From Onthophagus taurus (lineage: Eukaryota > Arthropoda > Insecta > Coleoptera > Scarabaeidae): DNA of 64,000 bases. The notes under the pieces were generated by a model. That model ran no database searches, was not told the DNA's origin, and saw only the letters and a list, made by a program, of their open reading frames with translations. This document shows positions 13,701-25,384 of the stretch, in pieces. The stretch spans positions 31,496,001 to 31,560,000 of the forward strand of contig NC_091976.1 of assembly GCF_036711975.1 (NCBI RefSeq), written 5' to 3'. The position numbers and the translations under genes are program-made. Each line of letters starts with the position of its first letter. Within the stretch, counting starts at the first letter, position 1.

Positions 13701-14095
13701 GATCGATGGATTAAAACTGTTTGCTGGATACGTTACATAGGCTAATTCTAAAGCTTTTTTGTATGAAACGTTTTATTCCATCAGTCATAATTATTGAGTT
13801 ATAGCAGAAATTTGTTGAAATACTTGAAAATTTTGAATTATTAGGGTTGAGGTTGGTACTACTGATCGATCGATTAAAACTGCTTATTGGATATATTTTA
13901 TAGGCTAATTCTAAATTATTTTTGTATAAAACGTTTTATTCCATCAGTTATAATTATTGAGTTATAGCAGAAATTTGTTAAAATACTTGAAAAGTAACTC
14001 ATCGATGAATTAAAATTGCTTATTGAATATGTTTTATAGGCTAATTCTAAATCAATTTTGTATGAAACATTTTATTCCATCAGTTATAATTAGCA
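7795..14095. repeat. 162-bp satellite array with higher-order repeats
   Basis: About 39 monomers of ~162 bases, each with the phrases GGTTGAGGTTGGTAC, TGATCGATGGATTAAAA and TTTTTGTATGAAACGTTTTA. Three-monomer blocks of 486 bases repeat nearly perfectly: AGGGTTGAGG recurs at 8161, 8647, 9133 and 9619. A six-monomer block of ~975 bases repeats at about 9781 and 10756. The edges, near 7800-8100 and after 13900, are more diverged, as expected when arrays are kept uniform from the centre. No gene lies inside. It separates gene 3 from gene 4. Confidence 0.95.
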
Positions 14096-14230
14096 ACATG
14101 AACAAATATAGATAAAGAGTCGAAATCAAACATAAAATGCATGATGTAAAATCATCATGGAAATTTATTAAAAACGTACAATAATAAACTGTTAATCTTA
14201 ATTCTTCTATCTTTAGATATGAAAGTATAC

Positions 14231-14257
14231 GATAACATCTTCGGTGAGGTATAAATA
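14231..14257 (+). promoter_or_regulatory. Promoter of gene 4
   Basis: CGATAAC near 14230-14236 and TATAAATA near 14250-14257. An in-frame ATG at 14257 overlaps the TATA box, so it should lie upstream of transcription; the real start is 14296. The block resembles those of genes 1 and 6. Confidence 0.55.
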
Positions 14258-14295
14258 TGTTTGCAAATCTGATACAATATGAGTATATCAAAAAA

Positions 14296-15673
14296 ATGCT
14301 TGCAGTCATTTTATTGCTAATTATATCTACGAGTTGTGCTTTCGCACAACCAATAGACCAGGATCTTTTCGATGATCTTCACCCTGATGTTGGGTTAAAC
14401 GTCGTAAGTATAAACAAATTTTTTTTGATTATTTTTTTATGTAGCCATTGTTAGGTTGAGTTGATCCAAAGATATAAATACCCCGTTGAAAGCCATGGTA
14501 ACATCAAAACCGAAGATGGTTACCTTTTAGAAATGCAAAGAATTCCTTACGGATTAAAATCAGGACCAGCTGAAAATAAACCTGTTGTGTTTTTGATGCA
14601 CGGCATCATTTGTAGCGCCGCTGATTGGGTTAACATGGGCCCAGAAAAAAGTTTAGCATTCTTATTAGCCGATTTGGGTTATGACGTTTGGATGGGTAAC
14701 GCTCGAGGAACAACTTGGTCGAGAAAACACATTTCTTTAGACCCTGTAGAAGACAAAGCTGATTTTTGGGAATTTTCGTACGATTTTATAAAAATCAATG
14801 CAAAAATTTAATTAATTAATCAATTTTTAGTTGGAACGAAATTGGGGAATATGATTTACCAGCGATGATCGATTACGTTTTGAGTTACACAAGACAAGAA
14901 AATCTTTATTATATAGGACACTCTCAAGGAACAACGAGTTTTTATGTAATGTGTTCGGAAAAGCCAGCTTATAACAACAAAATTCGCGTGATGGTCGCTT
15001 TAGCACCAATCGCTTATATGGAAAACATGGAAAATCCTTTATTAAGATTTTTGGCGGCTTTCGATGATACTTTAGAGGTTTGTAAAATATAAATACATTA
15101 AATTGGGGTTATTATATTTATATTAATTAATTTTAGTTTCTCGCAAAATTGATTGGGATCCACGAATTTTTACCAAACACCGAATTTTTGGGATCGATTG
15201 GAAAAGTTTTTTGTAAAGATGGTGCGATTTTCCAAGAAGTTTGTGCCGGAGTCATCTTTTTAATCGGCGGATTTGACTCAGAACAATTAAACCGAACCAT
15301 GATTCCGGTTATTATGACGAATACCCCAGCGGGAGCCGCAACGCGACAATTCCTTCATTATGCCCAAGAAATAAATTCTGGGGAATTTAGAAAATACGAT
15401 TTCGGTTTGATTCAAAATTTAATTAAATATGGTTCAGTTTCACCTCCATCTTATAACATAGATAAGATTACAGCGAAAGTTGCGTTGTTTTATGCCAAAA
15501 ATGATTGGTTAGCTGCTACTGTTGATGTTGATAAATTTGCAAAACAACTCCCCAATATGGTTTATCAATATTTGATTCCTTTCGACAAGTTTAATCATCT
15601 CGATTTCTTGTGGGCCATCGACGTGATTCCTTTGGCGTATAATTACGTTTTTGATTTATTGAGACAATATTAA
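14296..15673 (+). CDS. Gene 4: secreted acid lipase (404 aa)
   Basis: Acid lipase with four exons: 14296-14403, 14455-14777, 14831-15077 and 15137-15673. Exon lengths (108, 323, 247, 537) equal those of gene 1 exactly. Signal peptide MLAVILLLIISTSCAFA, then a pro-region ending in HPDVGLNV. Oxyanion motif MHGIICSAADW; nucleophile Ser175 (GHSQGTT); Asp349 (AKNDW); His380 (FNHLDF); end LLRQY. It is the nearest relative of gene 1, which points the other way ~13 kb upstream with genes 2 and 3 and two satellite arrays between. A possible AATAAA follows the stop at about 15680. Probably an active secreted lipase. Confidence 0.92.
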
Positions 15674-15901
15674 ACCGAAATAAATTTGTTTTTCAATCAA
15701 GATGTACTTGTATTAATTTCAGATTATATTTTATTATCTTAATTGAAACCAATTAACTTGACAAAGCGATAAATGGCTTTGTTTATTGATTTTTTGCAAA
15801 AATACTTTATCTTAAGTACCCAATTTTTTTTAGAATTATTAAGGTGATTATATCACTGTATAAATTGGAAATTCATATTGTTAAAATCACAAATTAGCAC
15901 C

Positions 15902-17271
15902 ATGTGGTACCTAATAATCGGTGTATTTTGCGCCTCCTTATCAGCAGGTTTTACTTTAGAGCTAGAAAGAGATGTTCACCCCGACACTGGATTAAGTGTG
16001 GTATGTTGATAACAAATAACTTAAAAAATAATTTATTATCGATTATGAAATTAAATAGATTGAGTTAATCGAGAAATATGGTTATCCAATTGAACAACAT
16101 CAAAATGTACAAACTGAAGACGGTTATCTTTTGGATGTACATAGAATTCCGCATGGAAAGAACAACGCAAACGAAACTAACAAACCCGTTGTGTTCCTCA
16201 TGCACGGTGTTTTGAGTAGCAGTGCAGATTGGGTTAATTTAGGTCCAGAAAGAAGTATTGCCTTCCTTTTAGCAGATGCGGGGTACGATATTTGGATGGG
16301 AAATGCGCGGGGAAATACTTGGTCAAGAAAACACGTCGATTATGACCCCGATTGGCAAAAAATGTCATTTTGGTCTTTTAGCTGGAATGAAATTGGAACT
16401 TACGATTTACCCGCAATGATCGATTACATCTTAGAAGTAACCGGTCAAGAAAAACTCTTCTACATCGGCCACTCCCAAGGAACCACATCCTTCTTCGTTA
16501 TGGCATCTGAAAGACCAGAATATAACGATAAAATCATTTTGAGTGTGCAATTAGGCCCAGCAGCTTTCATGGATAACGCTTACAACCCATACTTGAAGCT
16601 TTTAGCGCTTTATGAACCCTACCTTGAAGTAATGTATTTAATAAATTTAGATTTAGTTTTAATTGATAATTTTAGTGGTGGTCCTTTTATCTTGGGATGT
16701 ACGAATTCTCACCAAGTTCTGAACTTAACGGCTTAATTGGAGAAATTATGTGCCGAGAAACCGCTTTATGGGTTGAGATGTGCGCAAATGTGATCTTTTT
16801 GATTTCCGGATATGATAGTGACCAACTCGAACGGGATATGTTAACTGTTTTTATGACGAATGCCCCAGCTGGAGCTGCAACGAGACAATCACTACATTAC
16901 GCGCAATTAATTACAAGTGGAAAGTTTAGAAAATACGATTTTGGAATGGTGCAAAATTTAGTTCAATATGGATCGATTTTTCCTCCCGATTATGATTTAT
17001 CGCAGATAACATCCCCCGTTGCTTTGTTTTATGCTAAAAATGATTGGCTGGTTTCACCAATTGTAAGATGTTTATTATTTATGAAATTAATTTATTATTT
17101 ACCGATAATTTAATTTAGGATGTTGGAGAGTTGATTCCTCTTCTTCCCAATTTGGTTTATCAACACTTGATTCCGTACGACAAATTCTCCCATTTGGATT
17201 TCGTGTGGGCCAAAGATGTTAAAACGTTGCTTTATGATGATGTTTTGAAGCTAATGGAGAGCTACTTGTGA
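15902..17271 (+). CDS. Gene 5: secreted acid lipase (402 aa)
   Basis: Acid lipase. Exons 15902-16000, 16059-16628, 16676-17062 and 17119-17271, all in frame. Exon 1 encodes a signal peptide (MWYLIIGVFCASLSAG) and the HPDTGLSV block. Oxyanion motif MHGVLSSSADW; Ser172 in GHSQGTT; Asp346 in AKNDW; His377 in FSHLDF. The third exon opens with WWSFYLGMYEF, directly after Leu-Glu, where genes 1 and 4 also have an intron. The last intron (before DVGEL) is shared with genes 3, 8, 9 and 12; the FS/W intron is missing. A TATAAA box lies at about 15859-15864. A polyadenylation signal AATAAA is at about 17315. Only ~230 bases separate it from gene 4. The triad is complete. Confidence 0.9.
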
Positions 17272-17399
17272 ATGAAATGATAAGAAAAGGTGTACTTTGG
17301 TACTGAGTACATTGAATAAAGTCGATTTAAAATTATTTTTGCGTTTTTTTTAACGTATCTAAAAAAATATACAAATACTAGAAAATTCAATTTAAGCTT

Positions 17400-17447
17400 G
17401 ATAAGACTTTTTTTGTGGATCTTTATCAAGGCCTATTATACGATAAC
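17400..17447 (+). promoter_or_regulatory. Upstream region of gene 6 with clustered GATA sites
   Basis: TGATAAGA around 17399-17406, an inverted site (CTTTATCAAG) near 17421-17430 and CGATAAC near 17441, followed by a TATATA run near 17473. The start codon is at 17515. This is the densest GATA cluster in the window. Confidence 0.5.
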
Positions 17448-17514
17448 ATTCATTCTCCGTTGGGGGAGGTACATATATATTTCCATTCGCTAAACTATTC
17501 GGTGCATTGTCAAG

Positions 17515-18817
17515 ATGTATCGCTTTGCATTCGTTTTGTTGTGTGTAGCAGCTTCCTCAGCTGTTCCAACCACCAAGGATTTACATCCTGATACTGGATT
17601 AAATGTGGTATGTATTAAAAAATTTAACTTAAAATTTGATTCATTTGATTAAATCATTTTTCAGATTGAATTGGTTGAGAAATATGAATATCCAATTGAA
17701 ATTCACAGCGTTACAACTAAAGATGGTTACATCCTCGATTTACACAGAATTCCCCATGGTTTGAATAACGCCGAAGAAACCGACAAACCAGCAATTCTTT
17801 TGATGCACTGCTTGTTGTGCAGCTCTGGAATTTGGGTTGCTATGGGACCCGAAAATGGATTGGCTTTCATCTTAGCCGATTTAGGTTATGATGTTTGGAT
17901 GCCAAACGCAAGAGGAACCACTTATTCCAAAAAACACACCACCCTTGACCCCGATGAAGACAAAAAAGATTTCTGGGATTTCAGGTAAACTCTTTTAAAT
18001 CATTTTTTGAGATTAATTTATGATAAATTTAATTTTGTTTAGTTGGCACGAAATTGGTAGCATTGATGTAGCAACCTCCATCGATTACATCTTAGAAACA
18101 ACCGGTCAAGATAGTTTATACCATATTGGTCACTCCCAAGGAACCACGTCTTTCTATGTACTCGCCGCTGATAGGCCAGAATATAACGACAAGATTAGAT
18201 TGCATATTTCTTTGGCTCCAGTTGTTTACATGTCGCATTTGGATAATATTCTTTTGCAATGGTTGGCTCCATACGCCGATTCCATCGAAACCATCGCCCA
18301 TATTATTGGAATGTACGAATTCTTACCCAACATGGAGACCATTCTTGAAATTTTGGGCGACGTTTGTCACAACTCTTTATCCGAACAATGCAACAACATT
18401 TTCTTCCAAATCTTTGGTACATCCGAAAATATTGATGAATGGATGATGCCCGTTATTGCTACTCACCTCCCAGCCGGTGCTTCTCTTAAACAATTCGTCC
18501 ATTATGCCCAAGAAATCGAAACTGGTAAATTCAGCAAATTCGATTATGGATTAGTACAAAACTTGGTTGAATATGGTCACGTAAGCCCACCATCTTACGA
18601 TATTTCCAAAATTACCTGCCCAATCGCTTTGTTCTATGCAACTAGCGATAGCATGGCTGCAATTGAAGATGTCGACCAACTTTCTGGTGAATTACCCAAC
18701 TTGGTTTACAAATATTTGATGCCCGATGAAAGTTTCAACCACATCGATTTCTTATTCGCTGAAGGTCTTGTTGATAACATGTACAAACGTATCATCTCAT
18801 TGTTAAGCAAATATTAA
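17515..18817 (+). CDS. Gene 6: secreted acid lipase (395 aa)
   Basis: Acid lipase. Exons 17515-17607, 17665-17984 and 18043-18817. Signal peptide about residues 1-17 (ASSAVP at the cleavage zone). The oxyanion region reads MHCLLCSSG, with Cys instead of the usual Gly after His. Nucleophile Ser169 in GHSQGTT, Asp340 in ATSDS, His371 in FNHIDF. The second intron is phase 2 between FR/S and WHEIG, as in genes 1, 2, 4 and 10, but the split codon is AG|T rather than TC|N. The rest of the gene has no introns. Codon use looks less AT-biased than its neighbours, with many C-ending codons. An AATAAA signal lies near 18862. Complete triad; probably active. Confidence 0.92.
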
Positions 18818-18869
18818 AGAAAAAATGTAATTTTTATAGTATTGAATTAAAAATATTGCTTAATAAAAA

Positions 18870-19059
18870 AAAATTATAAATAAAAAGTTGTTTTTAACCT
18901 CCACAAATTGATTATAATTATAATGTAATCGAGATTGTATCGTTGCAGGTGGGTTCACTTAAAATTAAGTGCGACAATGACTTTGCAAATAAAATGTTAT
19001 CAAAAACAACTTTCATAAATTTTAATTTACGCATTTAGAATGCAAAAAATACTAAAATT
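18870..19059. other. Intergenic DNA after gene 6
   Basis: AT-rich DNA with no recognisable gene. The 5' edge of LINE-A lies somewhere between about 19040 and 19090 and cannot be placed exactly. Confidence 0.4.
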
Positions 19060-19189
19060 TGAGTATCTTAAAACTGTTACAACCTCTATATTCTGGAAGA
19101 GAAGTTGCCAGACTTTGGATTACCTCAGAATGTTGCAAATAAGTTATACAAAAATTGGCTTGTGTATATGAGATCCGGTTTAGAGATAA

Positions 19190-19194
19190 CAGGG
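19190..19194. repeat. Left target-site duplication of Transib-1 (CAGGG)
   Basis: The five bases CAGGG stand directly before the CACAGTG terminus and are repeated exactly at 21818-21822 after the other terminus. Five bases is the size expected for Transib insertion. Confidence 0.85.
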
Positions 19195-19865
19195 CACAGT
19201 GTTAGGAAGTTACGAATATGTGGCCAAAAATCTAATTACAACTAAATGAAGTTGAAAATGTTTACTACCTTTATAATATCTCCTCAATGGTTAGCTAGGA
19301 TTTATTTAATCTATATACAGTGCTTAAAACAAAATTTATGATGTTGAAACGAATATTTGAAAATAAAAGCGAAACAAAGGTTTTGCTGTGGTTTGGGTTG
19401 GATCTTTAAGCTAATATAATTCCGAAAACATGGTACATTTATTTATTCTTCCAGAAAAAAGGCTTGGACATCTATGTTATATTTTTTAACGCGCATTTTT
19501 CCAGATAAAATTGAAATGTAGGGGTGTCCCAAAATTGAGATACCATGCCTAAGTTGACATTTTAAAATAGGAACCCACATTTTTTTTGTTGCATTTATGG
19601 ATTATACGTAAATTTTGAGTGTTTTTCATGTAGCTGTCTTCGAAACAGTAGCAGTTAAAAAAGTACTCTTACTATTTTATTTGCAATAATAGAGTAAACT
19701 ATGCTATTCTTTGTTTCTGTGTTAATTTGTGACAAATGTTTAATAATGTAGTGATAACCATAAATTATGTTTTAACCCATAAACAAATTTAGTGTTTTAA
19801 CATACTGTTTTAACATTTCTTGTATACCTATATTTATTTTTCTTGTAGAAAAATAAATAGAAGAG

Positions 19866-19942
19866 ATTCTAGAACACAGTGAAGAGGAAGAAAACTAAAT
19901 ATTATTTTTCTTCTTCTTCACTGTGTTCTACAATTTCAATAT
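19866..19942. repeat. Short palindrome at the 3' end of the Transib-1 frame
   Basis: The plus-strand stretch with GAACACAGTGAAGAGGAAGA near 19870-19890 is an inverted copy of the last codons of the transposase frame (TTCTTCTTCACTGTGTTC near 19912-19930). About 20 AT-rich bases form the loop. It looks like a local inverted duplication made during replication. Confidence 0.7.
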
Positions 19943-20633
19943 TAGTTGTAATTGACGATAAAAAATCATTTCTTTCTTCATCATTTTCAAAGCAGAGAAG
20001 GCTTATAAGTTCTTGAGGAAAATCTGCATTATTTCTTGATTTTTTGCTATGAAATGATGTTATAATTGGGTCTGATGATATTAAAAGCCTGTTTAAAATG
20101 TCTCTATTATTATGTATTCTGGAAATTTTTCTTGAAAAGTTCTCTCTATACCTTCTAAGGTCTTTATTCCTAGTTTCTTGCGCTTCTTCTGAAAGCAGGC
20201 CAATCGGGATACTTAATGATTCTATTATTAAGTGGCCATGTACAAGAATTTTATGCACTGCCACAGGCATATAATACCAATTATATAATGTAAGTGTGTT
20301 GTTTGTAAAATTTTTAAATTCAGCAGTGTTAATATTTTCTCCACAAGAAATTGCTCTTAAAATTATAAAAAAATTGTATATAATTTCTTGGGAAGTGCCG
20401 GTTATTTCTGATGATACATCGGAATATTTAAAAAATTTTCTGGATCCTCTTCCTTGTTTGGGTACATCTACAATTAAACCTAATCTTTTTCTAAAATCTT
20501 CTTGGATAGTTTTCTTTCTCTGTTCGAATACTTTGCGTTCTTCTTTTCTGACTTGCCATTTCTTTAATTTTAATCTATACAAAATGTGCAATAGGCATTC
20601 AAACATTCGTATCCAACCGTGAAGAACTGACAT
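19902..20633 (-). pseudogene. Transib transposase, C-terminal part (243 aa open frame)
   Basis: RAG1/Transib-type DDE transposase, C-terminal region. The open frame contains WYYMPVAVHKILVHG around residue 119, then IGLLSEEAQETRNKDLRRYR at about 144-163. In RAG1 the matching segment is FHKTLAH...SEGNESGNK..RRFR. The two His that bind zinc (HxxxxH, here residues 127 and 132) and the acidic SEE..E stretch that carries the catalytic Glu are both present. The tail is very acidic (EHSEEEEK). The N-terminal half with the two catalytic Asp residues is absent, so it cannot be a working enzyme alone. The family match is from memory of the motif, not from a search. Confidence 0.75.
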
Positions 20634-21817
20634 CCCAAGTTGTAAACAGTTTTGTTTTTTGTGTTTGTGAATTTCATCCCTTTAGAGGTCGCTAGGTAAG
20701 CTTTAGGTATGCTTGAAAATAAGGTGTTAACCAGTAGTAAATACATACAAAATTTCAAATTCTTCGGTTTAATGATAGCCGAAATACAAAATAAAACGTA
20801 AATTTTTGGCGCAACTTTAATCGCTCATAGCTCGAAAACAAAACAGTTGCGACCTTATGTTTATATAAAAAACTTGTGTTATTTTGGCAAGTACTACATC
20901 TTAGTAAAGTTTTCCGATTAAAAACTGAACCACCCTGATTTTGAAGTATTATTGTTAACAATAATCAAGAAATGAACTTAAGTTTATTTCTTGATAATAA
21001 TTTTTGTGAAATAATCATCTGGTTTTGCGTTTTAACGCGTCATTGATTTTCTTTTTTATTACTGTGTGTTGGATAGGTATTTTTTAACTCAAAAAATACT
21101 TCGGACTTATTTGGGAAGAACATGATATCCGAATCGTGACTCTTTTTTAAAAACGCACGGTTAAGCCTGAAAGCTTCTAGTTATACATTTAGTACTAATA
21201 TTGATTCATAAAAATAGTTATTCTGAAAAATTGTACGCGATTAATAGTTTCGAAACTAACTTTCAGTATTCACTGTCGAATATCCGTAGACACCATCCTG
21301 TATATTAGCCATTTTATTGAAAATGCGCAAGTATGCGCAATTTATTTTTTTGGGAACGAAACGTATAGGCTTGAAACTACATAAAAAAACAAATTTCAAC
21401 CTGGGATCTTGTGGGACTTTTTTTATAGCTCAAATCAAAGTTTAACATTGCAAATAAAATCTGTTTATGAACAGTGTTGAGAAAAAGATAAATAAATCCT
21501 GTATTCAAGAAGCTATTACAGTGTTACATAAACAACACATACAGTATAAAATTATAGTGAAATTTCATAAGGGTACAACTTTTAATATGTTTACAATCGT
21601 TTCTCAAAATTAATCAAATGTTTTTGGAAATTGATATGCAAAATAAGTGTTAACTTTACATGTCATTTTTATCCAGAGTTGAAGTTAATAAAAAGTGGTT
21701 ATTGCGGAGTAGCGAGTATTACGATATAACCTAACGATCCCCATTTGCCAAAATATTAAAAAAGAAAATTAGCAAAATCATATTATGGCCAGTAATTTCA
21801 CATTTCCTAACACTGTG

Positions 21818-21822
21818 CAGGG
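21818..21822. repeat. Right target-site duplication of Transib-1 (CAGGG)
   Basis: Exact copy of 19190-19194. Removing the element and one copy rejoins a LINE-A reading frame through the reverse transcriptase, which supports the boundary to the base. Confidence 0.85.
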
Positions 21823-22359
21823 CCTAGAATTGCATTCGTGGGAATTCCGCAGAGATCAAGACTAAGCCCCACATTGTTCAACCTATATTTGAGAGATTTG
21901 CATGACCAGGTGAAGTCCCCATCAAATCCTCGCCCAAATTGTTAGGAACCTTAACAACTGGTTATTTGCAAGCAATTTAGAAATATCGCCAAGCAAAAGC
22001 ACTGTACTCTTTTTTACAAGACACAGACTACCGCATCAAGATCAATTAGTGCTGGATAACTTGAACTTTCTCTTGAGAACAAATCAAAAATATTTGGGGA
22101 TGGTCGTAGACAATAAGCTTAGGTGGACAGGGCATATCAACTTCTTGGTCCGCAAGTGCGAAACTTATTTGAATATTATGAGGTGTATTGGTAGAGTGTC
22201 TTGGGGAGCGGATGTATTGGTTCTGAAACGTTTTTGATGAAGCTTGCATAAGGTCGCAATTGGACTATGGTACTTTATGGCAATGCTAGTGCAATTGAGA
22301 TTAAAAGACTCGAGGTTATTCAAAACAAAGCTTTGAGGTTGTGTGTGAGAGCGATGTCG

Positions 22360-24556
22360 CACAGTGGTCCACAAGCGGTAAAATGTGAACGAAAATCAAA
22401 TTTTCGAAATTTTTTTTTCCGTTTTTTTTTACATGTTACATGTACTTTAGGTCCTAATAGACTGAGAGGTGAAAGGAATACGGTCTTATGTACTTTCTAG
22501 TGCCAACTGTACGCAATAAAACAGTACTACAATTCTTGTGTATTAAATATCATAAAATGCTACAACTTTAGATGAAGAAAATATATTGTGTTCCACTTTT
22601 TCAAGACAATGCGTTGTTGCTATCTTGAACAGTATAGAAATTTCTTCATTTGACACTTTTCTAATTTTTAAAATATTTTTGCAGAAATACGTAAGAAGTA
22701 CTTCTTTTAAAGCTAATTAACACCTACTTGAAGTTACAACCAAATGTTTTAAAAATTGAAAACACTTGAAATATCTACTTTTTTATAAGTACGAAGGTTT
22801 TCGCGGCCGGAGATAATTGAACTAAAATTAGAACTACAACTAGTACTAACTTAACTAATAAACTGGTTTAAAGTGTTTCTGAAGAAGGTTGCAACATGGC
22901 ATCCGAAACGTCAAATCTTTTCTTAAAAGACGCACGGCAAAACCCGAAAGTTTCTAATGTTAGTTGATGAACGGTAGAGCCAGAAGGTTTTAAGTTTGAT
23001 TTGTCTGTTCTCCATGCATACATTGGGTTTTTTGTGTGTCTGCTTCACATTTCATATAGATTAAAAATTAGAACTTGGAAGGTGACTGGTTCATACGTAC
23101 TTTTACTAAATTATCATCAGAGATTTCATTAAACAGTGGGTACAATATTAATTGCAATGAATTTGATAAATACTGTTTCAAAACTGCCGAAAAGTACGTC
23201 CATTTTATGGTTGGTACTATATGCCAACCAGCGTTCATAAAATGTTGATACATGGATCTGCAGTCATTAAAGAACCTCAACTACCTATTGGAGAGTTGTC
23301 GGAAGAAGCGCAAGAAGCTAATAACAAAAAAATCTGAAAATTTAGACAGAGCCACACAAGGAAATGTAGTAGACTGGATACGAATGAAGATCTATTTAAA
23401 AGACTGCTACTCAGCTCAGATCCATTTATAAGTAATTTTCAACAGCACATTTCTAGAAAACATAAAAATATGAGTATGGAGACTAAAAGATTACTTATAA
23501 TAGACAATGTAGAAGACCAGGAAGAAGAAAAAGATCGTTAAGAAGAAGATGAATATGACGAAGAACAAGAATCAGAACAAGAGCTATATAAGGCAGGATG
23601 CAACGAAGATGAAGATGACGAAGAATGGTCTGAAACAGAACAAGAAGAAACACACATTGTTAAGCAACGTAGATAGTTTATAGAGAATTAAATTCCCTTT
23701 CTGATAGGCTAAAAAAGCATGGTGCGTTCCATTTAAAATTTTCTACTTTCTCGCCATTTCTTTTTCAAAAATTATAAGCGATCGTGAAAATTTTTCCAAG
23801 TAAAAGTTATGTGAAATTATACTATCAACCCAACTGAAGAAAAAAAAATTATAGATTTAAAAAAACAGCGAAATTAGTACTCACATCCGGTATAACCGGA
23901 AGTACAAAAAGAATGATTTCATGTCGTAATAATCCGTTTTAGCGACCTAAGTATGCATTCCAAATGGTTTTCTTATATCACCAATAATAAAGAAAAATAT
24001 GGGGGTGAGCCACTTTTGAGGGACACCCGGTATATGTAATAAAACTATAGCATTCTATTTAAAATAACGAAGTTATGGTCTACTTCCGGTAGACCGGAAG
24101 TGGCAGCCATCTTGAAAATATTTTAGATTGAAAGTTCCGAATGAACAACCCATGCTACCAAAATTTCAAAATTGTACGAATAGTGGAACCTGAAAGAGTT
24201 CTAACGAACCTGTTACGTGAGACACTCTGTAGTTAAAGATTGATTTATAGAAACCTTACGTCGAAGTAAATTATATAACCAATTTAGTTTAAACAATTTT
24301 GTATTTAGCTATCTTCACTATTTAATAGCGTTGTATAAAATTTTGTATTTATCCAATTCTAAGGACCTAAATTATATGAAAAAAATAGAATGTGACCTCA
24401 AGTAAATTAGTACTTCCGGTTGCCATATTTGATCCAAAAGTTCAAAAGTCTTTAGCAGATAGTCCTATAGCCACATACCAAGTTTCAAAAAATTATCTCA
24501 ACCCAAACTGCGTTAAAATATTTTTGTTCGGGTTTTTTCGAATTTAGACCACTGTG
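22360..24556 (+). mobile_element. Transib-2: RAG1-like DNA transposon (2,197 bp), decayed
   Basis: The termini are CACAGTGGTC at 22360 and GACCACTGTG ending at 24556, perfect inverted copies over ten bases. They again start with the CACAGTG heptamer. The flanks are TGTCG (22355-22359) and TGTCT (24557-24561), a 5-bp duplication with one difference. Excising the element with one flank restores the LINE-A frame across RAMSTPVEAL. The element lies in the opposite orientation to Transib-1, and its inner TIR sequence differs, so it is a distinct family member. It contains a decayed transposase at about 23070-23670. Confidence 0.82.
23070..23670 (+). pseudogene. Decayed Transib transposase C-terminus
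   Basis: Translated in shifting plus-strand frames this reads WYYMPTSVHKMLIHG, IGELSEEAQEANNKK, RKCSR and TNEDLFKRLLLSSDPFIS, then an acidic tail. It runs parallel to the Transib-1 protein (WYYMPVAVHKILVHG, IGLLSEEAQETRNK, LLISSDP). The HxxxxH and SEEAQE motifs are preserved, but stop codons and frame changes interrupt the sequence. There is no good N-terminal half, so it is a dead copy. Confidence 0.75.
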
Positions 24557-25384
24557 TGTCTACACCAGTGGAAGCGTTGCGTGTTGAACCACCTTTACAA
24601 TTGCGACGAAGATTCATGATGTCCAAGTTTATATTAAAACTTGAGAGGACTAACAATTGCCTATTAAAAAACGTCAGAAGTTTGTGGGTTATAAATAAAA
24701 TTGATCGTGCAGGATATAAACGCTTTTCGCCGCTGTGCACGGGATATGAGTACCTGCAAAAGTACCTATCAGATATTACAGTGGTTGCAACACCAAATAA
24801 CTTCTCCATAGCGGAACAACCTGTATCAGTACGATTTCCAAGATATACAGGACATTGCGAAGTGGACAAACACATTTTCCTGGAAACCAAACTCATGGAG
24901 TCACTCTCTGTCATTTACCTTATATACACAGATGGCTAAAAGATAAAAGATGGTTGTTACTGCGCATACTGGGACGACCTACTCAAAATAAGTAAAAAGT
25001 ATAGGTTGAAAAAATGTGAAAAAGCATTGGAATACATAGAACAAAACCAAATTGTGAACGTGTGCATCATGAGTGAGTCTAAGAGTGGGTATCACGGTAT
25101 AAACATTATACAAGCCAACATTCTTCTGTGCAGAAAGTTTTGGAAACCGTTGATCGGTTAAGGCGACAAAACCATAGGATTCAATTTTGTTGGATTAAAC
25201 CTAAAGCCGAAAGAAATAGTGGATCGTCTAGTGAAGGATGCGTTAGTGAGTGGTATGCAGAACATAGGCAGAATATATGTGGAGGATCTAATTACCATGG
25301 TGAGACAAGAGATGTTAGAATGGACGAGTGACCAGATTTCTATACACCTCTATTGCGAGGATGAAATTTGGCCATGGTAAATTC

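Larger units (their letters stand above)
19195..21817 (-). mobile_element. Transib-1: RAG1-like DNA transposon (2,623 bp)
   Basis: The ends are inverted copies: CACAGTGTTAGGAA at 19195 and its reverse complement ending at 21817. They are flanked by perfect 5-bp duplications CAGGG (19190-19194 and 21818-21822). The first seven bases equal the V(D)J recombination signal heptamer. The minus strand carries the C-terminal part of the transposase (19902-20633). About 1.2 kb upstream of that frame (20634-21817) has no recognisable transposase sequence, so the N-terminal half is lost or replaced and the element is not autonomous. It sits within LINE-A. Confidence 0.85.

Noticed and set aside
14257-14295. 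Upstream ATG of gene 4
   Set aside because: It overlaps the TATA box, so it should not be in the mRNA; the signal peptide starts at 14296.
18116-18446. Open frames overlapping gene 6 in other frames
   Set aside because: They are shadows of the lipase exon; the lipase frame has the conserved motifs.
24513-24914. Minus-strand 133-codon frame
   Set aside because: It is antisense to the LINE-A thumb/RNase H region, which has the recognisable protein on the plus strand.
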